Shown in pieces: positions 34,917 to 44,287 of a stretch of 64,000 nt of DNA (the first letter of the stretch is position 1; the number at the start of each line of letters is the position of its first letter). The position numbers and the translations under genes are program-made. The DNA comes from a virus. The notes beneath the pieces were generated by a model, which worked only from the letters and a program-made list of their open reading frames with translations, was not told where the DNA came from and did no database searches. Location of the stretch: the IMG/VR virus record IMGVR_UViG_3300022602_000036, positions 62,001-126,000 of that record; one strand, given 5' to 3'.

Positions 34917-35780
34917 ATGAGAATAGCACTTTGTTTTAGCGGGCAGAACCGCACAGGACATGTCACAGCAGAAAATATCAAACGTTATGTAGGCGACCTA
35001 CTACCCGACTGTGATGTATTTGCACACTTTTGGGACAGCGAAACCCGCGGTACCAACTTTGCTAACCGTGAAGGTGCGGCCAGTACAGGTAATGATTGGC
35101 ATGATGCACAACTGTCCAGCAAAGACAAATTTGTCAAATTCTACAGTGAATGGATGCCACGTACTATCATGGTAGAAGAGTATGACCTACAGCCTAGCAA
35201 AAAACTTTGGGGTGGTCGTCGTTGGGATCCTGTAGCAGGCAAATATCAAGTCAGCATGTGGCGCAGTGTTTACGAAGCCAACAAGCTAAAAATGGACTAC
35301 GCTCAAAAGAATCAGATTGTGTACGACTACGCAGTGCGATTACGTAGCGACATTGTATTTGATTCAAGCAAAAGTCTAGCAGAAGACCTAAAAGAAATTC
35401 CTAATAATCAAACCATGTTACACGGAGATCATTATCATGTTTGGGATTATGATGGACATACCAGAGTAGAAGATATCTTTTGGTTAGGATCTAGTTCTTT
35501 AATGGATCAAGTATCAACTTATTGTTTTGCTCATTCTAACACTGTAGCTAATATAGACGACCCTACACAACCTGGATATGAAGATTGGCAATGGCATAGC
35601 TGTGCGTGGATTACCAAAACCCTAGGCTATAAAATCAACGCATTAACCAACAACATGATGCGTATCTACACAGAACAGGATATAACTTCTGGCACTGATC
35701 CTTTAAACCCAGGATGGGGTCGTGCACCACTCTACGGTGCTTACAACGATAAAAACATAGAGAAAATCCGCCGTTGGTAA
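34917..35780 (+). CDS. Glycosyltransferase-like phage protein
   Basis: 287 aa (MRIALCFSGQNRTGHVTAEN ... RLRSDIVFD). The N-terminal RIALCFSGQ.R and DYAVRLRSDIVF (DxD-like) pattern belongs to a family seen in viral and bacterial surface-glycan clusters. It probably transfers sugar to virion or host polysaccharide; the substrate is unknown. Confidence 0.68.
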   Translation: MRIALCFSGQNRTGHVTAENIKRYVGDLLPDCDVFAHFWDSETRGTNFANREGAASTGNDWHDAQLSSKDKFVKFYSEWMPRTIMVEEYDLQPSKKLWGGRRWDPVAGKYQVSMWRSVYEANKLKMDYAQKNQIVYDYAVRLRSDIVFDSSKSLAEDLKEIPNNQTMLHGDHYHVWDYDGHTRVEDIFWLGSSSLMDQVSTYCFAHSNTVANIDDPTQPGYEDWQWHSCAWITKTLGYKINALTNNMMRIYTEQDITSGTDPLNPGWGRAPLYGAYNDKNIEKIRRW

Positions 35781-35788
35781 GATAAATA
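35781..35788 (+). promoter_or_regulatory. T4-type late promoter motif
   Basis: GATAAATA with the same 20-nt context as 18354 (GATAAATACTAGATAATTAA). It lies 22 nt before the ATG at 35811. Confidence 0.7.
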
Positions 35789-35810
35789 CTAGATAATTAA
35801 GAGGTCTAGT

Positions 35811-36089
35811 ATGTCAATAACATTAGCAAACGTAAACTTAGGTACAGGTCCTGGTGCAGGCAATGGTGATCCATTACGTACCGCATTCAGCACCATCAAC
35901 AATAATTTTGCTGTCATACAGGCCAATATCAACAGTCCAGGAGTAACACCAGTAACACTAGTTAGCCCAGGACCAACACACAGCAACAGTTCAGGATCTT
36001 CAGGACAAGTAGCCGTAACTGGCGGTAATTTATACCTTTGCATTGCTCCTAACACCTGGGTCAAAACTTCAGTTATCACGTCATTCTAG
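35811..36089 (+). CDS. Small tail-fibre N-terminal-type protein
   Basis: 92 aa (GTGPGAGNGDPLRTAFSTIN, NNFAVIQANI). The G.GDPLR.AF..IN.NF motif is the tail-fibre attachment motif repeated at 36142 and, loosely, at 41129. Here it stands as a small separate protein. Confidence 0.72.
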   Translation: MSITLANVNLGTGPGAGNGDPLRTAFSTINNNFAVIQANINSPGVTPVTLVSPGPTHSNSSGSSGQVAVTGGNLYLCIAPNTWVKTSVITSF

Positions 36090-36102
36090 TTTCTTAACCC
36101 TA

Positions 36103-36110
36103 GATAAATA
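36103..36110 (+). promoter_or_regulatory. T4-type late promoter motif
   Basis: GATAAATA, 31 nt before the ATG at 36142. Confidence 0.65.
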
Positions 36111-36141
36111 CTACAATATAGGATTCTTCTAGGTTACAATT

Positions 36142-36816
36142 ATGACTATTACCACAGTATCATTTAATACAGTAAACGTAGGTGCCGCGCCAAACGATGG
36201 CACAGGTGATGATCTACGTGATGCCTTTATCAAGGTAAACACTAACTTTTCAGACATTTCAACCATCGGGTTTAATGCGGCCAACATTTATGCTCCTTCA
36301 GGTACTGTGCAAGCTAGATACTTTATAGGCGATGGTAGCCAATTAACTAACTTACTAGCTAGTCCTAGCGCATACAGTAACGTCAACGTAGCCGCATACC
36401 TAACCACTGGACTGGTTACTACTGTTAATACATCAGGTAACATCCTAAGTGCTGGTGCAACCCATAATTTATTAACTGTTAATGGGCCATTGATCACCGC
36501 AGGTGCTAGAATTGTTGCAGGATACCAATACAGCAACGTATTAGCTAACGTTGGTATTACTATTGGTAACAGTGTAGAACGTTTGGTTTTAGATCCAACA
36601 CAGGTTATCAGCGATTATGTTACGGTAATTTTACCAAGTGCTAACGTTGATGCTACTTTGGTCACAGTCAGCACAACACAGACAATCCAATTCCTAAATG
36701 TTGTAGCTAACCCAGGAACAACATTACTTAACAGTGGTAATATCACATTAGCAGCAGGAACCAAAGCAGAATACTTCTATCATGCGGTAGAAAGTAAATG
36801 GTATAAAGTAGGATAA
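36142..36816 (+). CDS. Tail fibre protein, short
   Basis: 224 aa. The N terminus has VGAAPNDGTGDDLRDAFIKV, then NTNFSDI; the middle has one LTVNG-type repeat (VNTSGNILSAGATHNLLTVN). The C-terminal ~100 residues (GARIVAGYQYSNV ... VERLVLDP ... LPSANVDATLVTVS ... KAEYFYHAVESKWYKVG) are a paralogue of the end of the protein at 41129. Confidence 0.78.
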   Translation: MTITTVSFNTVNVGAAPNDGTGDDLRDAFIKVNTNFSDISTIGFNAANIYAPSGTVQARYFIGDGSQLTNLLASPSAYSNVNVAAYLTTGLVTTVNTSGNILSAGATHNLLTVNGPLITAGARIVAGYQYSNVLANVGITIGNSVERLVLDPTQVISDYVTVILPSANVDATLVTVSTTQTIQFLNVVANPGTTLLNSGNITLAAGTKAEYFYHAVESKWYKVG

Positions 36817-36819
36817 CAC

Positions 36820-39800
36820 ATGGCATATCCAGTCTGGATAACACCTGCAGGTAATTTAGGCATAGTACCTGAAGAAGAGTTCTATCAACTGCCTCTTGAC
36901 GCATTTGATGCCGCAGGTGGGCAACTAAAATTTTTCCAAGTGTCAGGTACTCTTCCGCCAGGTATGCAGGTAGTATCTGATACGGCCAATTCTAAAGGAT
37001 ACGTACAGGGTATTCCAGTAAGCACAGCAGGCCCTGATCAAAATCAAGAATACTCATTTACTGTGCGTGTACAGAATCTCAGTGATGGTGGCCTAGCTGA
37101 TCGAAGTTTTACTTTAACAATCACCAACGTTGCTCCTCCTATTATTGTTCCACGTAATGTTGATCTTGGCACATACTTTGATGGTAGTTACGTCAACATA
37201 CAATTAGAAGCACCAGAATATATTGTAGGTGCAATAGAAACTTGGACTGTTAAAACTGGTACACTACCTCCAGGGTTAACTTTAACAACATCAGGCCTAT
37301 TGTCAGGATATCTGCAACCAATTCCAGCAAATGGCTACGCAGGTGAGCCAGGTTGGGACGACACACCCTGGGATGATCTAGGCTGGCAATTTCCTCTAGG
37401 GTCAATTAGTAAAAACTTTGACTTTAGTATAGAAGTATTTGATGGTGCTAACTATGATCTAAGCACTTATAAGATGTTAGTAGAGCCACGTGCTTATCTG
37501 ACAGATGACAGCACATTGCTGACAGTTGATGCTACAACAGTCAATGGTAAACCACTAACCGTGGATACTGGTGCTAGACATTTTCCAATTATCACAACTA
37601 CACAAGCTGACTTTGTTCCAGAACGTCAGGGTGGTTGGTTTAGCCAACAGATACAGGCCATTGACCTTGACAGTGATGTTTTGCAGTATGTTATCCCAAC
37701 ACTAGACGCTGGGTCGTTTGATGAACAGAATATAGTCAGTGAACCATCATATATCGATGCAGTGGTTACTAATAACAGTATCACTGTGGGTACTAGCTCA
37801 TTGGTTACTCCTACTATTGCACCATTGACCAACGGCACACAAATACAGGTCTTACAAAACTACACAGACCCAGACTCAGAGCAAACTAGTCTAGTTTGGT
37901 ACAATGCCACTGTTAATAATTATACCACAGTCCAATTGACTGGTAATACTATTGTTCGCGGTAATGTTGGTGACTACATCACACAGGCCAGCAGTGGCGC
38001 TAATGCCACTATCAGTAATGTTAGTACAACTACAGGTTTTATGACCTTGGGCGGAGCCAGCTTAACAGGAACTATTGCTCTAGCAGGCGGGGTACTAACA
38101 GCGACCAAAGGCAGTTATATCACACAAACTATCAGTGGTAATACTGCTAATGCTGTAGTAACTGGTAACGTAACCAATACCCTTGTTGTACCTGTGCAGT
38201 TTTTAACTGGCGGGTTTGTAACTACAACCAATAGCTATCTACAATTAAACGGCAGCAATCTTACAGTTTGGCCATTAACAGTGACTATTTCACCAACTAG
38301 CGTAACATTCAATGCTAATATTGGTGACTATATCACACAACCTAGCACTGGTGCCAATGCTACTGTAATTGATCCGCATGGCACAATTGACACTGACGGA
38401 TGGAGTTCAAATGTTGTAAACCCATTTGTTCTAGCTGTACAATATACGTCAGGCACGTTTAACGTTGGTGCAGGTAACATACAGATCAATGGTAGTAATG
38501 TCAGCATATATCCAACCAGCGTGAGCTGTGTAACATCAGTAGCGGCACAGTACAACTCAGCAAATGCGTTTAGATTAATCAGTGGCAGTTATGCTTATAT
38601 TAAAGGTGCCAATACCCGTAGTATCCCAACTAGTATCACTAGCGTAGGGGTAACTGTTGATGGTAGTCCAAATACACAAGGTGCAGGCTTTGACGCAGGA
38701 TATTTTGATCAAGGTAGTTTACAACTACCATCAACCTTATCTTGCGATGTTAATTCAGGGTGGATCACTGGATCTTTACCTGTGCAGATAGCCAATGAAA
38801 CAACTTATAATTTCTCAATTGAAGTTTACAAACGAGATTATCCAGGATACATTACCAAACAACTATATACACTGACTATCTTAGGCGATTTGTACAACAA
38901 CATTGAATGGCTAACCCCTAGTTATTTGGGCACTATTGAAAATGGTGCAGTCAGTGATCTTAGCATCACAGCACTCAGCAGTGAAGGTAAGTCAGTTTAC
39001 TATACCTATACACCAGGAGCATATCTCAGCTTACCACAGGGACTAGAACTACAACCAGACGGATTAATTTCAGGTCGTGTGAGTTTTGAGCTGTTTAGTT
39101 TAGACAATGGATACACTACATTTGATGTTAATAATGTTGCTGTAGCGAATCCCACTACATTTGACCACACATTTAACTTTAGTGTTGATGCTATTGCCTT
39201 TGATCAAACTGCACGTGCTACGCAGACATTTAGTATTGTAGTCAGAGAAAGAAATACTAAACCATATGAGAATCTGTATCTCAAAGCATACTTAACTCCA
39301 TACCAACGCAGAGAATTCCAAACTATCATGTTAGATTCTAGCGTGTTTCCGCCTGATGCAATCTACAGACACACTGACCCTTGGTTTGGTCGTAGTAAAG
39401 ACATTAAAACTCTATTCCTAGCTGGGCTTAACCCTAGCACTGCTGCAGAATATGCTAACGCAGTTAAAACCAATCACTTTGGTAAACGCCTGCTGTTTGG
39501 TAATGTAAAAAGCGCCGTGGCTAGAACTGACAACGTCTATGACGTAACAGACAATAACACAGGCGCAGTAGTTGGTACTTGGAATCAAACTACTTTGGTT
39601 TTTGTGCCTACTGATTATAGTTTAGGCTACACTGTATCTAATCAAATTCCAAACGGCACTACCATTGGTCAACAGCATATCAAGTATGATGTTGTTTATG
39701 TTGAAATCCAAGACGAAAATACTCCTCCTGTAGGACAAAATCGCGACAGTATCAACCTAACAGGTGTTATTGCTAATCCTTACTATGACACAGCCGGTAA

Positions 39801-41067
39801 CGCATTTATCATTGCTACACCCAATTCATTTACTAACCTAGATGATGCTGTGGTCAATAACATTGGCTATGCTAACAAGGGTGCTTTGCCAGACTGGATG
39901 ACCAGTGTGCAACCAAACGGCAAACAACTAGGATTTGTTCGCGCAGTGGTCTTGGCTTATGTAGAACCAGGCATGGGCGACACTGTAGCTTGGCGTTTCC
40001 AACAACAGGGATATGACCTAAATGATCTCAACTTTGTTGTTGATCGCTACTTACTTGACAACAATTACACTGCTAACTACGATATTACAGCCAATGCATT
40101 TATACCTAGCCGTGAAACTACATTTGATCGCTACCCAGCACTGAATACTATATTCACTGACGTTGGCACAGTTGACTATGCAGTTAACACATCGTTTGAA
40201 ATTATCAATGAACGCAGTGTGTTAGAAATCAACAGTAGTGGTGGCCTTGACGGTATTACTTCATACTCTAGCGGACAAACCTTAGTGTTCTACCGTCAAG
40301 AATTTGGCACAACTGGTACTAACTCATACAATCAAGGCTGGAGTGATAGCCTAGCACCGTGGGATGGCCCAACGCCAGCCAGTGAGTGGGACTATCAAGG
40401 TTCAGAAGGTTGGGATGCTTCAACTTATGTACCAGGATACAAAGAATGGATTGACAATAGAGTTACCTCTGGAGTTACACACTATCCTACCTTAAACCAA
40501 CGCATTGGCATTTGGACTGTGAACATTGACAGCAATGACTATGTGACTCTAACACCTACACTATTCCCTAGCTCAACTAGTAGCAGTATCACAGGCAATG
40601 TGTTGACTGTTGGTGGTACAGTTACAGCAACATTCTATGTAGGTATGGAAATATACGGTAATGCTATTGCAGGTGGCACTAGCGTGATCACAACTAATAC
40701 ATATATCACTAGTCAATTGACATCTGCTGAACCTGGTGGTTCCCTAGGAAAACGTGGTACTTATCGTGTTAGCCAATACTACACTGTACCAACAGGCAGT
40801 ATACAGATCTATCAAGATATGATCTATAACAATGCACTGTATGTACGCCAAGGGTACACACATGGTGGTACACACATTTATTATGACCCTGTGATTAAAA
40901 CTGGTGCAACTTTACCAAATTACAGTGTTATTCCGCAACAGATTAAAACAGTCAATACAGAATTTGACGGAAATGGTACTAAATTCTATGACTACAGAGA
41001 CAAATACAGCATACCAGAATCTGGTGATAGTTACGTAATATTCCCGCATCAGAATGTTTTTAACTAG
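36820..41067 (+). CDS. Giant tail protein with Ig/cadherin-like (He_PIG) repeats
   Basis: 1415 aa. Several LPPG...LxxxGLxSGxx motifs (LPPGMQV, LPPGLTLTTSGLLSGYLQ, LPQGLELQPDGLISGRV) are typical of putative Ig-like He_PIG domains used in adhesion. Between them are repeated GDYITQxSxGANATxxxxxT units. The C-terminal third is Asp/Tyr-rich with no known enzyme motif. It is probably a baseplate or fibre protein that spans to the host surface. Confidence 0.78.
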   Translation: MAYPVWITPAGNLGIVPEEEFYQLPLDAFDAAGGQLKFFQVSGTLPPGMQVVSDTANSKGYVQGIPVSTAGPDQNQEYSFTVRVQNLSDGGLADRSFTLTITNVAPPIIVPRNVDLGTYFDGSYVNIQLEAPEYIVGAIETWTVKTGTLPPGLTLTTSGLLSGYLQPIPANGYAGEPGWDDTPWDDLGWQFPLGSISKNFDFSIEVFDGANYDLSTYKMLVEPRAYLTDDSTLLTVDATTVNGKPLTVDTGARHFPIITTTQADFVPERQGGWFSQQIQAIDLDSDVLQYVIPTLDAGSFDEQNIVSEPSYIDAVVTNNSITVGTSSLVTPTIAPLTNGTQIQVLQNYTDPDSEQTSLVWYNATVNNYTTVQLTGNTIVRGNVGDYITQASSGANATISNVSTTTGFMTLGGASLTGTIALAGGVLTATKGSYITQTISGNTANAVVTGNVTNTLVVPVQFLTGGFVTTTNSYLQLNGSNLTVWPLTVTISPTSVTFNANIGDYITQPSTGANATVIDPHGTIDTDGWSSNVVNPFVLAVQYTSGTFNVGAGNIQINGSNVSIYPTSVSCVTSVAAQYNSANAFRLISGSYAYIKGANTRSIPTSITSVGVTVDGSPNTQGAGFDAGYFDQGSLQLPSTLSCDVNSGWITGSLPVQIANETTYNFSIEVYKRDYPGYITKQLYTLTILGDLYNNIEWLTPSYLGTIENGAVSDLSITALSSEGKSVYYTYTPGAYLSLPQGLELQPDGLISGRVSFELFSLDNGYTTFDVNNVAVANPTTFDHTFNFSVDAIAFDQTARATQTFSIVVRERNTKPYENLYLKAYLTPYQRREFQTIMLDSSVFPPDAIYRHTDPWFGRSKDIKTLFLAGLNPSTAAEYANAVKTNHFGKRLLFGNVKSAVARTDNVYDVTDNNTGAVVGTWNQTTLVFVPTDYSLGYTVSNQIPNGTTIGQQHIKYDVVYVEIQDENTPPVGQNRDSINLTGVIANPYYDTAGNAFIIATPNSFTNLDDAVVNNIGYANKGALPDWMTSVQPNGKQLGFVRAVVLAYVEPGMGDTVAWRFQQQGYDLNDLNFVVDRYLLDNNYTANYDITANAFIPSRETTFDRYPALNTIFTDVGTVDYAVNTSFEIINERSVLEINSSGGLDGITSYSSGQTLVFYRQEFGTTGTNSYNQGWSDSLAPWDGPTPASEWDYQGSEGWDASTYVPGYKEWIDNRVTSGVTHYPTLNQRIGIWTVNIDSNDYVTLTPTLFPSSTSSSITGNVLTVGGTVTATFYVGMEIYGNAIAGGTSVITTNTYITSQLTSAEPGGSLGKRGTYRVSQYYTVPTGSIQIYQDMIYNNALYVRQGYTHGGTHIYYDPVIKTGATLPNYSVIPQQIKTVNTEFDGNGTKFYDYRDKYSIPESGDSYVIFPHQNVFN

Positions 41068-41078
41068 GTACAAAATGC

Positions 41079-41086
41079 TATAAATA
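41079..41086 (+). promoter_or_regulatory. Exact T4 late promoter match
   Basis: TATAAATA, the T4 consensus, 42 nt before the ATG at 41129. A second GATAAATA is at 41099-41106. Confidence 0.7.
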
Positions 41087-41098
41087 CACTTGTAGTCT

Positions 41099-41106
41099 GA
41101 TAAATA
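41099..41106 (+). promoter_or_regulatory. T4-type late promoter motif
   Basis: GATAAATA, 22 nt before the ATG at 41129, in tandem with 41079. Confidence 0.6.
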
Positions 41107-41128
41107 AACACATAACGAGAGATTTTAA

Positions 41129-42286
41129 ATGAGTAATATTAATCCACAAAATATTGACGGAACATACCCAATAGCTGGGCAGGACAACAACAGCCAAGGT
41201 TTCCGCGATAATTTTACTAATACTGTCAATAACTTTACTTTTGCGGCTGCAGAATTAACAGATTTACAGACTTATGCTGTGTTAAAAGGACCATTAGGTT
41301 CAGTAGGTCAAAGCGGTACACCTACTAACACAATGAACTATACCTATATTACACAACCACAACTATTACAAGCTGTTGAAACCAAATATGATTTTGGTAC
41401 TATTTCAACAGGTGCAAGTTTTACAGTTGATTGGACTCAAGGACATTTCCAAACAGTAGCAGTCAGTGGTACAGCTACAATGGCATTTGCGGCTACTTGG
41501 CCAACAACTAATTTATACACACGACTAAGATTACAAGTTACTACAGCTAACACTACAGTATTGACCTTACCAAGCTCAATTACCAACGTTAGCACATTAC
41601 AAGGTTATACAAGTGGCACATCAGTTTCGTTGCCAGCTAGCACATACGTATTTGAATTTAGCACATACAACGCTGGCAGCACAGTGTTAATTAACGATGT
41701 ACTACGTAACTATAACGTAGAAATTGCAGGTAACGTAGGCAACTTTACTACTGCTAATATTACTGGTAATCTAAGTGTCAATGGTAGTATTATTACCTGG
41801 GCAGGCAGTGGTGCTAATATCACACTTGATCCAGATGGCACAGCAGATGTTGTATTAACCAATAACACAGCATTATGGCTATTAGACACAACACCAACAA
41901 CGGGCCCAAATACAGGTACATTGATCAACTACGGTGGTGCAAGTATTGGTGGTAACTTATACACAGGTGGTGCTAGAATTATTGGTGGATATCAATATAG
42001 CTCACCAACTAGCGGATTTAGTGTTACTATTAACAACAACGTTGAACGTTTGATTATTGATCCAAGTACAAACAACGTACTAGCAACTGGTACTATTACA
42101 CTACCAAGTGCTAACGTTGATGCTACATTGGTTACTGTCAGCTCAACATATGGTATTACGGCATTGACTGTAAATCCAAATCCTGGCACAGTAGTTAAAC
42201 CAAGTGGTACTATTACCTTAGCTAATAGCACTACTATTTCGTTCTTCTACCATTCAAGTGAATCAACTTGGTATAGATTAAGTTAA
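41129..42286 (+). CDS. Tail fibre protein
   Basis: 385 aa. N-terminal NPQNIDGTYPIAGQDNNSQG, then FRDNFTNTVNNF, is a fibre attachment motif. The C-terminal ~100 residues (GARIIGGYQYSS ... VERLIIDP ... LPSANVDATLVTVS ... FFYHSSESTWYRLS) are a paralogue of the C terminus at 36142, suggesting that the two fibres share a partner or chaperone. Confidence 0.78.
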   Translation: MSNINPQNIDGTYPIAGQDNNSQGFRDNFTNTVNNFTFAAAELTDLQTYAVLKGPLGSVGQSGTPTNTMNYTYITQPQLLQAVETKYDFGTISTGASFTVDWTQGHFQTVAVSGTATMAFAATWPTTNLYTRLRLQVTTANTTVLTLPSSITNVSTLQGYTSGTSVSLPASTYVFEFSTYNAGSTVLINDVLRNYNVEIAGNVGNFTTANITGNLSVNGSIITWAGSGANITLDPDGTADVVLTNNTALWLLDTTPTTGPNTGTLINYGGASIGGNLYTGGARIIGGYQYSSPTSGFSVTINNNVERLIIDPSTNNVLATGTITLPSANVDATLVTVSSTYGITALTVNPNPGTVVKPSGTITLANSTTISFFYHSSESTWYRLS

Positions 42287-42301
42287 TATCTACCAAAATC
42301 A

Positions 42302-42331
42302 TTGACTCCTTATGCTGCATTAATATATAAT
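42302..42331 (+). promoter_or_regulatory. Sigma70-type promoter
   Basis: TTGACT at 42302-42307 and TATAAT at 42326-42331, 18 bp apart. It drives 42354-43108. Confidence 0.75.
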
Positions 42332-42353
42332 GTAGTATAAGGAGTTTTCTTTT

Positions 42354-42596
42354 ATGCATCCATTAAGTCCAGATTTATCAAAATTATCAGATGAAGAGTT
42401 ACACAGTAAACGAGCTGAGCTGCAGAATCGTCTAGGCTATGCTTACCGTATTGGTAGCGCAGACATGGTAAATCAATTAAATTTATTAATTCAAGACTAT
42501 GCCCTAGAAGTAGAAGCACGTAATAAAAAAATGATGCAGGACGCTCAAAAATCAGGCAGACTAGGACCAGATGGTCCTAAGGATATTACCTACTAA
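42354..42596 (+). CDS. Small conserved phage protein, helical
   Basis: 80 aa, helical (LSDEELHSKRAELQNRLGYA, then YRIGSADMVNQLNLL). I recall similar proteins in marine T4-like phages. Function unknown. It overlaps the next start (TAATG). Confidence 0.66.
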   Translation: MHPLSPDLSKLSDEELHSKRAELQNRLGYAYRIGSADMVNQLNLLIQDYALEVEARNKKMMQDAQKSGRLGPDGPKDITY

Positions 42597-43108
42597 TGAA
42601 GTACGATCAATACGGCAGAAGGTATACGGATAGTAACGAATTGTGTAACTTACTGTATAGTAATCCCAACTTGGATTTGAGTCTCTTTCAGGTCGAAGAT
42701 CCGCAAGAGTACAATAAAAGTCGTGATGAATTACACGCAGAAGTTCCTTGGCTACGTGGATATGTTGAGCTTGGCGAAACAGTTAGTTTCTTTGACAATC
42801 GTTGGCAAAGCCACTGGCGCATGCCAGATGAATACAAAGAACTAGACATTGCTGCTTATGTTCTAGGCCTATGTACACAAGACTATGAACTACAGCGAGT
42901 GGGCGAAGAATTACTGTTATTCCAAGAACGTGATGCTTTTAATTTGTTACGTTATATGAAATATCTAGTAGACACCTTACGTAAGAATAATGTAGTCTGG
43001 GGAGTAGGACGTGGGTCAAGTGTAGCAAGTTACGTATTGTTCTTATTAGGTGTACATAAAATCAACAGTATCTATTATAATTTAGACATAGAAGAATTCC
43101 TCAAATAA
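42596..43108 (+). CDS. DNA polymerase III alpha-like fragment protein
   Basis: 170 aa. The C-terminal VVWGVGRGSSVASYVLFLLG, then HKINSIYYNLDIEEFLK, matches the palm-domain entry of bacterial DnaE (GRGSSAGSLVAYLLGIT..DPL.YNLLFERFL). The rest of DnaE (PHP domain, catalytic aspartates) is absent, so it cannot be a polymerase by itself. It may be a decoy or a processivity-clamp/polymerase-interacting factor. It is expressed from a sigma70-type promoter. Confidence 0.72.
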   Translation: MKYDQYGRRYTDSNELCNLLYSNPNLDLSLFQVEDPQEYNKSRDELHAEVPWLRGYVELGETVSFFDNRWQSHWRMPDEYKELDIAAYVLGLCTQDYELQRVGEELLLFQERDAFNLLRYMKYLVDTLRKNNVVWGVGRGSSVASYVLFLLGVHKINSIYYNLDIEEFLK

Positions 43109-43111
43109 ATA
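43104..43111 (+). promoter_or_regulatory. T4-type late promoter motif
   Basis: AATAAATA, 24 nt before the ATG at 43136. Confidence 0.6.
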
Positions 43112-43135
43112 CGCATATATTAGGAGAAACAAAAG

Positions 43136-43576
43136 ATGGCAACAAATCACAGAACAGCCAGAGGTGTGCCAATTGACATGGATAGAATTCGTTTGTCAAA
43201 CGAAACTACCATTGCTGTAGGCAATATGAATGTTAATGCCCGCGGTGATCAATTAGGACCAGGTGGCAAAATTATCAAAACTCGCGCACAGATCATGGCT
43301 GACGCAAATAAATTACACAACAGCCCTTTGGCAGATGAAACTCCAATAAGTGAATCTGCTGATGCTGATCCAACTACACCACAACCAGCAGTACTACAAC
43401 CCACAGTAGATCACGACACCCCAGTTGTAGAGTCAAATGATCCTCCTGCGTATGTTAAACCTCGTGGCAGTTTTGCTGACAGCGTGGCTAATCAAGCAGA
43501 TGTTACTCAAGAACTATTAGATCCAAGTGTTATTGGATTGGGTGATAAAAAATCTAACGGACCACAAAGGCTATAA
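43136..43576 (+). CDS. Conserved T4-like virion-type protein
   Basis: 146 aa. The N-terminal MATNHRTARGVPIDMDRIRL ... NMNVNARGDQLGPGGKI motif is a pattern I recall in marine T4-like phages; the C-terminal half is Pro/Asp-rich and probably disordered. Likely a structural or assembly protein. Confidence 0.7.
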   Translation: MATNHRTARGVPIDMDRIRLSNETTIAVGNMNVNARGDQLGPGGKIIKTRAQIMADANKLHNSPLADETPISESADADPTTPQPAVLQPTVDHDTPVVESNDPPAYVKPRGSFADSVANQADVTQELLDPSVIGLGDKKSNGPQRL

Positions 43577-43577
43577 C

Positions 43578-43931
43578 ATGAGTGTATATGACGCAAAGAA
43601 AATTACCAAGTTTACTGCAATAAAAAATTATGTTGTTGTAACTGACATGAATTTCAAAGAAAAAATATCGCACGGTGGAATCATTATTCCACACAGTGAC
43701 GGTAAACTAGAAGGTGTTCACCCACGCTGGGGTAAGGTCTATGCTATTGGCCCTAACCAAAAAGATGTCAAGGTTGGCCAATATGTTCTAGTCAAACACG
43801 GTCGTTGGACCAGAGGTATATTAATTGAAGATACAGAAGGTGAGAAAACCATCCGCCGTATTGACGATGCAGACATTCTAATGGTCAGCGATGAACCTAT
43901 GCAAGACGAAACAATTGGTCGCGGCTTGTAA
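43578..43931 (+). CDS. GroES/gp31-like co-chaperonin
   Basis: 117 aa from the ATG at 43578. The mobile-loop-like segment (MNFKEKISHGGIIIPHSDGK) and the GroES core (GKVYAIGPNQKDVKVGQYVL, RRIDDADILMV) are visible. T4 gp31 replaces host GroES to fold the T4 capsid protein. This genome also encodes a normal GroES at 9874. It lies in a late-type operon with 43136. Confidence 0.85.
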   Translation: MSVYDAKKITKFTAIKNYVVVTDMNFKEKISHGGIIIPHSDGKLEGVHPRWGKVYAIGPNQKDVKVGQYVLVKHGRWTRGILIEDTEGEKTIRRIDDADILMVSDEPMQDETIGRGL

Positions 43932-44159
43932 TTGGAAGACACACCCTTTATCCCCCACGAAGTAGTAAGCGCAATCAGGAAGCTGGCTCGTATGGCCAGC
44001 GATCCTCATTCTGACGGATTTACTCAATGCACTTACAAACATGATCTTTATGTGTTAAAATGTTTTATAGAAGATGAATATAAACGCTGTCCAGACTTCC
44101 CACAGCAAGAAGCAGAGTGGGAGCGAGATCGTTTAATGGAGATACTCAAAAGAAAATGA
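43932..44159 (+). CDS. Small hypothetical phage protein
   Basis: 75 aa from the TTG at 43932 directly after the preceding stop. Helical and charged (HEVVSAIRKLARMASDPHSD, CPDFPQQEAEWERDRLMEIL). Two cysteines. No family recognised. The stop overlaps the next ATG (ATGA). Confidence 0.62.
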   Translation: MEDTPFIPHEVVSAIRKLARMASDPHSDGFTQCTYKHDLYVLKCFIEDEYKRCPDFPQQEAEWERDRLMEILKRK

Positions 44160-44287
44160 TGATATTGACCTTGATTGTTTTGTTAGCATTTGTTATACTA
44201 GTACTATTAAACATTGGCAAGGACCGCAGTTGCTCAGGCAGTTGCTGTCAAGGCCGTAAACCATGTGATTGCAAGGATAACAAATGA
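44156..44287 (+). CDS. Tiny Cys-rich membrane protein
   Basis: 43 aa. Residues 2-19 are a membrane helix (MILTLIVLLAFVILVLLN) and the tail has five cysteines (DRSCSGSCCQGRKPCDCKD), a possible metal or Fe-S site. It overlaps both neighbours, which supports it as a real gene. Confidence 0.6.
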   Translation: MMILTLIVLLAFVILVLLNIGKDRSCSGSCCQGRKPCDCKDNK

